Shown piece by piece: positions 1-7,038 of a stretch of DNA of 38,339 bases. Origin of the DNA: Syntrophus sp. (in: bacteria) (lineage in GTDB: Bacteria > Desulfobacterota > Syntrophia > Syntrophales > UBA8958); NCBI GenBank assembly GCA_025355725.1, contig JANXZC010000109.1, forward strand, positions 1-38,339. Direction: 5' to 3'. The notes under the pieces are model-generated. The model worked only from the letters and a program-made list of their open reading frames with translations, searched no databases and was not told the origin of the DNA. The position numbers and the translations under genes were made by a program. Each line of letters starts with the position of its first letter. The stretch's first letter is position 1.

Positions 1-1
1 C

Positions 2-718
2 GCGACCATGGACATGTGGGATCCCGTAGTGCTCAGAGAGCTGTCATCCCGTTACCGGGTCATTGTCTTCGATAACCGGGGCATCGGCAAAACGACGGCC
101 TCGGATAAACCCTTCACCATCGAGCTTTTTGCCGAGGATACCATCGGCCTCATGGACGCCCTGAAGATAAAAAAGGCCCATGTCTTAGGCTGGTCCATGG
201 GGGCCTTCATCGCGACGGAGGCTACCCTGCGGCACCCGGACCGGGTGGGGAAGCTGATCCTTTATGGGGGAAACTGCGGTTGGCGAAGCAAAGAGGTCGT
301 CCCGGCAGCACCGGAGGTGACCGAATCGCTTACGAGCCTCTCGGGTACCCCTGCCGAAAGGTCGCAGCGTCTCGTCCGGGTCCTCTATCCGGAAAAGTGG
401 CTCCAAGATCATCCGGATTTTCTTAAAGGCCTGCCCAGGCCCAAAGCCCCTGTGTCCCGCGACAGCATCACCCGCCAGAGCCAGGCTATGGGCGCGTGGA
501 AGGGGACATGCGGCAGGATAGGCGAGATCACACAATCTACTCTCGTCATCACCGGCACGGAAGACGTCGTTGTCCCTCCTGCCAATTCCTTGGTGATGGC
601 ATCGCGAATTCCCCGTTCCTGGCTGATCAGGCTGCCTGGCGGTCATGCCAACATGTATCAGTATCCCGAGACCTTCAGCCGGTCTCTCCTCACCTTCCTG
701 GAAGCGGAAACTGAGTAG
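2..718 (+). CDS. alpha/beta hydrolase, 5' end outside window
   Basis: A hydrolase of the alpha/beta fold, probably acting on an ester, lactone or similar small substrate in the cytoplasm; the substrate cannot be told. Visible elements are the nucleophile elbow GWSMGAF (Ser of GxSxG), an acid in TGTEDVVVPP, and the catalytic His in PGGHANMY near the C-terminus, so the triad is complete. The reading frame is open upstream of the first ATG at 8, and the residues before it (AT-MDMWDP) continue the oxyanion-hole strand usual for the family. The true start therefore probably lies outside the window, and roughly 30 residues are missing. It converges with the metal transporter operon, the two stop codons being about 5 bases apart, so no room exists for a long terminator. 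Confidence 0.85.
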   Translation, partial: ATMDMWDPVVLRELSSRYRVIVFDNRGIGKTTASDKPFTIELFAEDTIGLMDALKIKKAHVLGWSMGAFIATEATLRHPDRVGKLILYGGNCGWRSKEVVPAAPEVTESLTSLSGTPAERSQRLVRVLYPEKWLQDHPDFLKGLPRPKAPVSRDSITRQSQAMGAWKGTCGRIGEITQSTLVITGTEDVVVPPANSLVMASRIPRSWLIRLPGGHANMYQYPETFSRSLLTFLEAETE

Positions 719-723
719 AGACC

Positions 724-1569
724 CTAACGCCGTACTCTGAAGATCCTTAACCCTAAGATCACAAGGAGATAAGTGATCCCGGCGATGATAATGGTGGTTG
801 CCCCGGCGGGAAGGTCCGGGCCATAGCTCACCGCCAAGCCGGCCGTGGTAAAAAGGGCGGTTAGCACCGTGGAGAGGGCCATCATGTGCCATAATTTTTT
901 CGTCAGTTCGCCGGCCACGGCGGCGGGCAGAGTGAGGAGGGCGATGACCATGACGATACCGACGACGGTGACGAGAAGGACTACCGTCAGGGCTGTGAGG
1001 CAGAGGAGCAACAGGTAGTAAAATTCTACATGTACGCCCCGGAGGCGGGCGAATTCCTCATCGAAACACAGGGCAAGGAACTGGTTGTAGAAGAGGACGC
1101 CAACGATCACGACCAGGATATCGAGACCGGCGATCATCCAGAGATCCTGGGGGGAAACCATGAGGATGCTTCCGAAGAGATAGCTCATGAGGTCTTCGTT
1201 GTAGCCGGGAGTTTTGTAGATGAAGAGGATGCCGGCGGCCATGCCGACGGCCCAGAGGGAACCGATTACCGTATCCTCCCGCTGCCGCGCCCGCATACTC
1301 ACCACGCCGATGATCACCGCCGAGACGAGGGCGGCAAGGACCGCACCGTAGAGGGGATGAAACCACTCCCAGTGATAGACCGTCTGACAATAGCGGGCGG
1401 CGCCGAGACCGCCCAGGACGGTATGGGCGATACTCCCGGCAATGTAGGTGATGCGCTTGGTGACAACATAGCTGCCGATGATCCCGCAGGCGACGCTCAC
1501 AAGCAAACCCGTAAGGAGGGCGTATTGGAGAAAAGGATACCGTGGCAGATCCGCAAGAAAGGCACTCAT
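724..1569 (-). CDS. znuB: Zinc/manganese ABC transporter permease (ZnuB/MntB family)
   Basis: Inner-membrane permease of a cluster 9 (ABC-3 family) metal importer, 281 residues, the usual length. It is mostly hydrophobic with about eight predicted membrane segments. The N-terminal pattern GSYVVTKRITYIAGSIAHTV is typical of the family (R, S and H in the second segment region). It lies last in a four-gene operon after the regulator, binding protein and ATPase, 17 bases after the ATPase stop. An AGGAG-like site lies just upstream of the ATG at 1569. Zinc is the likelier substrate given the His-rich binding protein, but manganese or iron cannot be excluded from the permease alone. Confidence 0.88.
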   Translation of the reverse strand: MSAFLADLPRYPFLQYALLTGLLVSVACGIIGSYVVTKRITYIAGSIAHTVLGGLGAARYCQTVYHWEWFHPLYGAVLAALVSAVIIGVVSMRARQREDTVIGSLWAVGMAAGILFIYKTPGYNEDLMSYLFGSILMVSPQDLWMIAGLDILVVIVGVLFYNQFLALCFDEEFARLRGVHVEFYYLLLLCLTALTVVLLVTVVGIVMVIALLTLPAAVAGELTKKLWHMMALSTVLTALFTTAGLAVSYGPDLPAGATTIIIAGITYLLVILGLRIFRVRR

Positions 1570-1586
1570 TTCATCCCCTATCTCCT

Positions 1587-2324
1587 TTAAATACCGTGAT
1601 CGTGCCGCACCATGCGGACATCAGATCCGTAGAGGGCGCTGATCACTTCGCCCGTAACGGCGGTCGTGGGATGCATCATCACCCGGCGATTAACACAGAT
1701 CACACTCTGCACATATTGGGAAACAAATCCCAGGTCATGACTGACAACGACAACGGTGATGGTTTTGCTCATGGTATTGAGGAGTTCGAAAAGCTCCGTT
1801 TCCACTGCCATGTCAACATTGGATGTCGGTTCGTCCAACAGGAGCAGCTCCGGTTCCGCAGTCAGGGCGCGGGCAATGAGTACCCGCTGGCGTTGCCCTC
1901 CGGACAGGGCCATGAAGGGACGATTCCTTACCTTGCCCATCTCCAGCTTGGCCAGGGCCTCCATGGCAATCGCCTTGTCGGTTTTCCCATAGGGACCGAA
2001 ACGCACGCCGTTACCGAGACGGCCCATGAGGACGACGTCTAAAACGGTCACGGGAAAATTTGGATCGAACTGAACGTATTGGGGCATATAGCCGATCCGG
2101 GGGCGCGCCTTTTCGGGGGAGTGTCCGAAGATCTCAATGGCTCCACGGGAAGGTTTGAGAAGCCCCAGCATGAGCTTCAGCAGCGTCGTCTTCCCACCGG
2201 CATTGGGACCGACAATGGAGATGAAGGTCCGTTCCTGAACCGTAAAACTTACATCATCCAGAACGGGCGCCCCGTCATAGGAAAAGGTGACATTCTGAAA
2301 GGAAACAAGGGGATTGTTCGTCAT
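1587..2324 (-). CDS. znuC: Zinc/manganese ABC transporter ATP-binding protein
   Basis: Cytoplasmic ATPase that powers metal import through the adjacent permease. Walker A is GPNAGGKTT, the signature is LSGGQRQR, Walker B is LLLLDEPTSNVD and the H-loop is VVSHD. All catalytic elements are intact in 245 residues, a normal length. It starts 5 bases after the stop of the binding-protein gene, so translation is probably coupled. The C-terminal tail, which has the conserved-looking ending VRMVRHDHGI, is short and lacks an added regulatory domain. Confidence 0.9.
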   Translation of the reverse strand: MTNNPLVSFQNVTFSYDGAPVLDDVSFTVQERTFISIVGPNAGGKTTLLKLMLGLLKPSRGAIEIFGHSPEKARPRIGYMPQYVQFDPNFPVTVLDVVLMGRLGNGVRFGPYGKTDKAIAMEALAKLEMGKVRNRPFMALSGGQRQRVLIARALTAEPELLLLDEPTSNVDMAVETELFELLNTMSKTITVVVVSHDLGFVSQYVQSVICVNRRVMMHPTTAVTGEVISALYGSDVRMVRHDHGI

Positions 2325-2329
2325 CTTTT

Positions 2330-3232
2330 TTAACGGAGCCCCCCCTCCACAGCGGCGGCAATGCGGTCAAGATTGGCCAGGTAGTCCCTGGCCAGGGGAT
2401 CGATGGGAACCACGACGCCCCCGATAGCCTTCGCCACCGCCTCGGCGCTTCTTGCCGAGAACTGCGGTTGTACAAACATGACCTTAACCCTGTCTTTCTT
2501 TGCCTGGTCGATGAGCTTGGTCAATTGCCTGGCCCCGGGCTCCTTGCCTTCGATTTCGATGGGGACCTGAATAAGCCCGTAGGCGTCGGCAAAGTATCCG
2601 AAGGATGGGTGAAAGACATACATTTTCCTCCCCTTGAACGGGGCGAGAGCACGGGAAATCCTGGCATCCACCCGCTCCAGATCCGCATCGAAGGCACGCA
2701 GATTTGTCGCATATTCCTGTTTGTGAGCGGGGTCCATTCGGTTCAGGGCCTCATAAATATTCCGGGCCTGGATCTTGACGAGCTTCGGCGCCATCCAGAT
2801 ATGGGGGTCCGGCTCTTTTTTCCCCTCTGGCTTATGGTCTTTCCCATGTAATTCGCCGTGTTCGTGATCATGGCCGGCGAGATAGCGGTAAGTGGTCCCC
2901 TGCTGGGTCTCCACGATTATGAGCTGCTTATGGGACTGCCTGATTTTTCTCAAAACGCTCTTTTCCACGGGCACGCCAATGCTGAAAAAGGCCTTGGCCG
3001 TGGCGAGTTTTGCCATCTGTTTCGGCGTCGGCTCGTAGCTGTGAGGCGACTGCCCGGCCCCGATGAGAACCTCGACATCCACATAAGACCCGCCGATGCG
3101 TTCGAGAAAATAGGCCTGGGGAAGAATGCTCACAAATACGGGAATTTTTGCTTTTTCCCCTTGTCCCCAGGCCAGTTGGGAAAAAGCCAGCACGGGAAAC
3201 AAGATCATTAAAAAGACCAGATTTTTTTTCAT
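2330..3232 (-). CDS. znuA: Metal ABC transporter substrate-binding protein (ZnuA-like)
   Basis: Periplasmic metal-binding protein of the cluster 9 family. The start is placed at the ATG at 3232, which opens a clear signal peptide (MKKNLVFLMILF...AWGQG) and has an AGGGG-type ribosome site at normal distance. An upstream in-frame start at 3259 would overlap the preceding gene and bury the signal peptide. Likely ligands are the His in SPHSYEPT, the His in DPHIWM, the His in FHPSFGYFADAYG and an Asp in PIDPLARDY. Between the first two lies a short His/Asp-rich loop (GHDHEHGELHGKDH), a feature of zinc rather than manganese binders. It is the second gene of the operon, 8 bases after the regulator. 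Confidence 0.88.
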   Translation of the reverse strand: MKKNLVFLMILFPVLAFSQLAWGQGEKAKIPVFVSILPQAYFLERIGGSYVDVEVLIGAGQSPHSYEPTPKQMAKLATAKAFFSIGVPVEKSVLRKIRQSHKQLIIVETQQGTTYRYLAGHDHEHGELHGKDHKPEGKKEPDPHIWMAPKLVKIQARNIYEALNRMDPAHKQEYATNLRAFDADLERVDARISRALAPFKGRKMYVFHPSFGYFADAYGLIQVPIEIEGKEPGARQLTKLIDQAKKDRVKVMFVQPQFSARSAEAVAKAIGGVVVPIDPLARDYLANLDRIAAAVEGGLR

Positions 3233-3240
3233 ATTCACCC

Positions 3241-3498
3241 CTAATCTGCCTTGGCGCACTCGATGAAGAGCTCATCGCAATCCTCACAGCGCTTGACGGC
3301 GTGGTGCCGAGCAAAGCTCTGCCAGTGCTCCTTTTGCTTTGGCGTCAGAAGACCTGTCCCGTTGCAAAGGGGACAGGCGCTCTCGAGGGCGGTCATGATC
3401 GCCGCCCGGATGAACTCTGAGCGGTTGGGTATGTTCTTGATTACCTCTAGCATGTCACCATTTACCTTGAAGGTGATGATTCCTTCTTTCTTTTTCAT
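3241..3498 (-). CDS. Ribbon-helix-helix (CopG/NikR-like) regulator with cysteine pairs
   Basis: An 85-residue putative metal-responsive repressor. Residues ~6-40 look like a ribbon-helix-helix DNA-binding domain: a beta strand (GIITFKVNG) then two helices ending in NRSEFIRAAIMTALES. The C-terminal half carries CPLC (about residues 42-45) and CEDC plus a further Cys (FIEC), a possible zinc site, with conserved-looking TPKQKEHWQSF between. It is the first gene of the operon, directly upstream of the metal-binding protein. Its promoter contains a 15-bp palindrome, so autoregulation and control of the uptake genes by zinc is the natural reading. Family membership is inferred by eye, and metal specificity is not shown. 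A strong AGGAG site lies 7 bases before the ATG. Confidence 0.75.
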   Translation of the reverse strand: MKKKEGIITFKVNGDMLEVIKNIPNRSEFIRAAIMTALESACPLCNGTGLLTPKQKEHWQSFARHHAVKRCEDCDELFIECAKAD

Positions 3499-3525
3499 TG
3501 ATAAACTCCTCTGGGCGGTGGCGAT

Positions 3526-3554
3526 ATATTACTTAGTAATACCGTCCGTGTCAA
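3526..3554 (-). promoter_or_regulatory. Sigma-70 promoter of the zinc uptake operon
   Basis: On the minus strand TTGACA (3549-3554) is followed by a 17-base spacer and TAATAT (3526-3531), close to the sigma-70 consensus. Transcription would begin about 20 bases before the regulator's ATG at 3498. The -10 box and much of the spacer are covered by a palindrome. Confidence 0.8.
3527..3541. promoter_or_regulatory. Operator-like palindrome in the zinc operon promoter
   Basis: A perfect 15-bp palindrome, TATTACT-T-AGTAATA, spans the -10 box and downstream half of the spacer. A protein bound here would block polymerase. The natural candidate is the ribbon-helix-helix protein encoded by the first gene. 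Confidence 0.7.
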
Positions 3555-3664
3555 GTTTTCTTGATCGCTTTACGCTGCCAGTTCATAGGATCATGATAAT
3601 TTTGCTGCGAGGACTGCGGAATTTAATGATCAATGGCGGCAGGAACCAACTTTTTGCGAGCACG

Positions 3665-4132
3665 TCACTTTTGAGCGGTCTCGTTTTTCAACTGTCTCAC
3701 CAAAAAGCTATCCAGTTGGTTGACGAAGGCATGACAGTCCTTTTTACTGAATGTTGATGGACCGCCCGTCACCACGCCACCGTCTCTCAGTTCATACAGC
3801 AGGTCGCGCAATGCGAGCCGGTCCTTGATGTTGTCTTCCGTATAGAGCTTGCCCCGATAGTCAAGGGCAAAGGCCCCCTTGGCAACCACCCGGTCGGCAA
3901 GGGGGATATCGGCCGTAATCACCAGGTCTCCCGGCTGTGCCAGCTCAACAATGCGGTCATCGGCAATATCAGGTCCTTCGGGGACGATGATGCTGGAAAT
4001 AATGACCGAGGATTCGTATTTCAACTTTTTATTGGCCACAAAAACCAGGGGCACGTGGAGGCGTATGGCGGCTCTGATCAGGAGCCCTTTGACGGCACTG
4101 GGAAATCCGTCCGCGTCGACATATATCTTCAA
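3665..4132 (-). CDS. YaiI/YqxD family (DUF188, UPF0178) protein
   Basis: A 155-residue protein of the YaiI/YqxD family, which has a PIN-like nuclease fold but no settled function. Family marks are MKIYVDADGFP at the N-terminus, DLVITADIPLADR in the middle and TGGPSTFSKKD near the C-terminus. The usual family motif is DADACP; here it reads DADGFP, so the conserved Cys is absent. It starts 3 bases after the stop of the YwbE-like gene, and the two are very likely co-transcribed. The 5' part of the transcript would come from the unknown gene at 4909. Confidence 0.85.
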   Translation of the reverse strand: MKIYVDADGFPSAVKGLLIRAAIRLHVPLVFVANKKLKYESSVIISSIIVPEGPDIADDRIVELAQPGDLVITADIPLADRVVAKGAFALDYRGKLYTEDNIKDRLALRDLLYELRDGGVVTGGPSTFSKKDCHAFVNQLDSFLVRQLKNETAQK

Positions 4133-4135
4133 TTT

Positions 4136-4333
4136 TCAGGTATCCATAATTTCTTTGACCCTGCCGACGATGCCGCTTTGCAGACGCACCTTGATCCCGT
4201 GGGGGTGAGTGGGTGATTTTGTGAGAATATCCTTGACGATCCCTTCAGACAGTTTCCCGCTTGGTTGATCCTGCTTCTGGACGATCTTGACATGGGCGCC
4301 GGGTTTTATGTTTGAGCGGTTATTTCCATTCAT
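4136..4333 (-). CDS. ywbE: YwbE family (DUF2196) small protein
   Basis: A 65-residue basic protein that matches the YwbE family in length and motifs. It has a G-x-x-V-KIVQKQDQ stretch followed by GKLSEGIVKDILTKS and HPHGIKVRLQSG-VGRV. The fold is expected to be a small beta barrel similar to KOW or OB domains, and the cellular role is unknown. An AAGGA ribosome site lies at a good distance from the ATG at 4333. It lies between an unknown gene upstream (24-base gap) and the YaiI-like gene downstream (3-base gap). Confidence 0.8.
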   Translation of the reverse strand: MNGNNRSNIKPGAHVKIVQKQDQPSGKLSEGIVKDILTKSPTHPHGIKVRLQSGIVGRVKEIMDT

Positions 4334-4357
4334 AAGTATATCCTTGATGTTTAGGGC

Positions 4358-4909
4358 TTAACCGGCAGGTGGTGCTTGACATATATCCCCAGCCATCGCC
4401 AGGAGTACCGAACCAACGGCCTGCTTGTGCTCCAACATCACCAGGCGGGCAATGCTGCCGGGACCGAACAGCAGTTCTCCTAACCCGCCGGCATCCATTT
4501 CAAGAAGGACCGCCAAAACCCGGGGCCCGTGACGGTGGAGCATTACCTCAACGTTCCGGTAAAAGCGCTCGGCTCCGTCGTTTGCCAGGAGAAGCAACCG
4601 GGAGACGCGTACCCCCCGCGTCACACCGCTTTGCCTGTCTGCCATTCGCAGGCCTCGCTCCTCAGACGCGAGTGTTCGTTCCGCACTCTCCAGGCCACGG
4701 ATCAATTGTCCGGCAACGTCTGCTTTTCGCAAGGCCTCCGTCAGTTCGACATTCATCCTGGCCACGGGTACGTCAAGCTCACTCTTCTGCCACAAAGGCT
4801 GCGTGTTAGCGGTCAGGATGTGAAGTAGTTGCGGACCCCGCGGATCGGACTCGACCAGTTTTGGCAAACGCAGCGCTTTATCCGCAAGATTATCTCCTCC
4901 CATGGTCAT
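4358..4909 (-). CDS. Conserved-looking hypothetical protein, 183 residues
   Basis: I do not recognise this protein. It is a mostly helical, soluble-looking sequence without signal peptide or membrane segment. It is rich in Leu, Ala, Arg and Glu with heptad-like stretches (about residues 50-90) that could form a coiled coil, followed by a hydrophobic C-terminal third. The frame stays open upstream to 5239, but that part runs through the palindromic repeat at 4981-5035 and looks non-coding. The ATG at 4909 (or 4903) just after a GGGAG sequence is therefore the likely start. Codon use is like that of its neighbours. Spacing suggests it is first in an operon with the YwbE- and YaiI-like genes. 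Confidence 0.55.
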   Translation of the reverse strand: MTMGGDNLADKALRLPKLVESDPRGPQLLHILTANTQPLWQKSELDVPVARMNVELTEALRKADVAGQLIRGLESAERTLASEERGLRMADRQSGVTRGVRVSRLLLLANDGAERFYRNVEVMLHRHGPRVLAVLLEMDAGGLGELLFGPGSIARLVMLEHKQAVGSVLLAMAGDICQAPPAG

Positions 4910-4980
4910 GCTCTCCCATTTCTGGGCCGAGTATAGGAAATATTGCGGTTGCCCGTCAAGACAAAAGACCTTCCGTTTTA

Positions 4981-5035
4981 TATGAAAATTCCCCCATCCC
5001 CCCTTTGGCAAAGGGGGGATGGGGGAATTTTCATA
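4981..5035. repeat. Perfect 26-bp inverted repeat (intergenic hairpin element)
   Basis: Two perfect 26-base arms (4981-5006 and 5010-5035) flank a 3-base loop, giving a 55-base hairpin on either strand. The arms hold runs of C and G. Read as protein, this sequence gives an NSPIPPL-KGGWGNF pattern, which I associate with an abundant palindromic repeat of deltaproteobacterial genomes. It lies in the 323-base gap between the unknown gene and the helicase, where no other feature was recognised. Confidence 0.85.
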
Positions 5036-5232
5036 CTTCGTTGTGCCCACCTCGGGCATTGTTGCCAGGCGAATATGGATAAAGATTTGCTTTCCCCGTT
5101 GACTAAGTGTATGAGGAAGAACTTGGTGAGTCCATATATCTGTCCTGTGCACCCCCGTAGTATCCGGGTTGACTCCTGCATTATCGTTACTGCACTCTCC
5201 TGAAACCAATAAATGATCGGATTTAAAAAGCA

Positions 5233-6897
5233 ATGACATTCAAAGAGTTACGCATCGACAAAAGAATTTTAAAGGCCATCACGGAAATGGGGTTCGAAAC
5301 TCCGATGCCCGTCCAGGAAGAGGTAATCCCTTTTCTACTACATGAGACAAGGGACCTCGTCGCCCTGGCTCATACGGGAACAGGTAAGACAGCCGCCTTC
5401 GGCATACCCATCATTCAAAAAGTAGATCCATCTTCATCGAAAACGCAGGCCCTGATCCTGGCCCCCACCCGGGAACTTTGTATGCAGATCACCGATGATT
5501 TAAGCAACTTTGCCAAACATATGGAAGGTTTGAATATTGTGCCCATCTATGGGGGCGCCAGTATTTTGACCCAGATAAGGCAGATTGCCGCGGGCGCACA
5601 GATAGTTGTGGCCACCCCCGGCAGAATGCTTGATATGCTGAAGCGGAGAAAGGTTGATGTTTCCGCCATCAGTTGGCTGGTCCTGGATGAGGCGGATGAA
5701 ATGCTGAACATGGGATTTAAGGAAGATTTGAACGCCATATTGTCCGGAACTCCAGCCAGTAAAAGGGTTTTGCTGTTTTCAGCAACCATGGCCAAGGAAA
5801 TTGAAGGTATCGCCCAGAGCTACATGAAAAATCCCGTGGCTATTACCGTTGGGGCCAAAAATACGGGGGCGGAAAATGTTCACCATCAGTACTATGTCGT
5901 CCATGCCAAGGACCGATATATCGCCTTGAAAAGAATCGCCGATTATTATCCCGATATATATGCGATCATTTTTTGCCGGACAAAAATTGAAACCCAGGAA
6001 ATTGCCGATGCCCTCATCAAAGACGGCTATAACGCCGACTCCCTGCACGGCGATCTCTCTCAGCCCCAGCGGGACAGCGTCATGAACCGATTCAGAAGCA
6101 GAAATCTGCAAATGCTCGTGGCAACCGATGTTGCGGCCAGAGGAATAGATGTGACGGATTTAACCCATATCATCAACTATAACCTCCCCGACGATATTGA
6201 ATACTATACCCACCGGAGCGGACGCACGGGCAGGGCCGGCAAATCAGGTATTTCCATTGTTATTGTCAATTTGAAGGAAATTTTCAAGATCAGGCAGATT
6301 GAAAAACAGATAGGAAAGAAATTCGCAGCCGTAAAAATTCCTACGGGCGGTGAAGTCTGTGAAAAGCAACTCTATCACCTCGTCGACAAGATGAAAAACA
6401 CCGAGATTCAGCATCAGGAAATTGAAGCCTTTTTACCGGCGATCTATGGACAACTGCAAGGAATCGGCAAGGAAGAAATAATCCAGCGCTTTGTCTCAGC
6501 CGAGTTTAACCGCTTTTTAAGCTATTACCGGGATGCCCCCGACATCAACGTTGAATTGAAGAAAAGAGAAGGAAGCTCCGGCGTCGCCCGTCTGTTTGTC
6601 AACATGGGGCTGATGGAGAGATTCACGCCGAAAAGCATTAAAACATACCTCGTGGAAACATCAAAAATTGCGGATCTTCGTATTATTAATGTAGATGTCA
6701 TGAAAAGCTGCTCTTTCTTTGAAACCGATGCGGGGCAGGCAGCTCCTCTGATTGCGGCATTTAAAAAAGTGGGGTTCAAAGGCCGCCGGGTTCATATCGA
6801 GTATGCCGATCGAAAATACAATAAGGAAAAGGGAAACAAGGGATTTTCTAAATCCAGAGATTTTTCCTTTGCAACAAAGAAAAGGAAGCGATTCTAG
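5233..6897 (+). CDS. DEAD-box ATP-dependent RNA helicase with DbpA-type C-terminal domain
   Basis: A 554-residue RNA helicase, probably acting in ribosome assembly or cold adaptation. The helicase core is complete: Q-motif region TPMPVQEEVIP, Walker A AHTGTGKT, PTRELCMQ, TPGR, DEAD, SAT, HGDLSQPQRD, ATDVAARGID and HRSGRTGRAG. After the core comes a linker and, at about residues 455-530, a DbpA/CsdA-type RNA-binding fold beginning at VARLFVNMG. A short basic tail (KKRKRF) ends the protein. The Walker A and DEAD residues are all intact, so it should be active. No clear ribosome site precedes the ATG at 5233, so the exact start is less certain than the identity. No promoter was found in the gap upstream. 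Confidence 0.93.
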   Translation: MTFKELRIDKRILKAITEMGFETPMPVQEEVIPFLLHETRDLVALAHTGTGKTAAFGIPIIQKVDPSSSKTQALILAPTRELCMQITDDLSNFAKHMEGLNIVPIYGGASILTQIRQIAAGAQIVVATPGRMLDMLKRRKVDVSAISWLVLDEADEMLNMGFKEDLNAILSGTPASKRVLLFSATMAKEIEGIAQSYMKNPVAITVGAKNTGAENVHHQYYVVHAKDRYIALKRIADYYPDIYAIIFCRTKIETQEIADALIKDGYNADSLHGDLSQPQRDSVMNRFRSRNLQMLVATDVAARGIDVTDLTHIINYNLPDDIEYYTHRSGRTGRAGKSGISIVIVNLKEIFKIRQIEKQIGKKFAAVKIPTGGEVCEKQLYHLVDKMKNTEIQHQEIEAFLPAIYGQLQGIGKEEIIQRFVSAEFNRFLSYYRDAPDINVELKKREGSSGVARLFVNMGLMERFTPKSIKTYLVETSKIADLRIINVDVMKSCSFFETDAGQAAPLIAAFKKVGFKGRRVHIEYADRKYNKEKGNKGFSKSRDFSFATKKRKRF

Positions 6898-6909
6898 TTC
6901 GCCCTGATT

Positions 6910-7029
6910 CCGTTTCTAAATCAAAGATGAAATCAAGGCGGCAAGGAAGAGGCGGCGTAGGCGTATATGGAAATACGTCGAGGAGCCGATGACGAAGCCA
7001 ACGCAGATAGCGCTTTGATTTAGGGACGG
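6910..7029. repeat. Intergenic repeat-like element with terminal inverted repeats
   Basis: This 120-base element fills the gap between the helicase and the permease genes, which converge here. Its ends, 6910-6926 and 7013-7029, form a 17-base inverted repeat with two mismatches (core CTAAATCAAAG / CTTTGATTTAG). The interior is rich in AAGG, GGCGG and GAGGAGCCGATGACGAAG-type sequence that I associate with a dispersed deltaproteobacterial intergenic repeat. It could also act as a bidirectional terminator. No coding frame is credible. Confidence 0.6.
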
Positions 7030-7038
7030 AACGACACT

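Noticed and set aside
185-892. A 235-codon open frame on the minus strand across the hydrolase gene
   Set aside because: It is Arg/Gly/His-rich, has no recognisable domain and runs antisense to a clear hydrolase, as expected for a GC-biased shadow frame.
4910-5239. Longer version of the unknown 183-residue protein starting at 5239
   Set aside because: The extra part crosses a perfect palindromic repeat and overlaps the helicase start; it has no family pattern.
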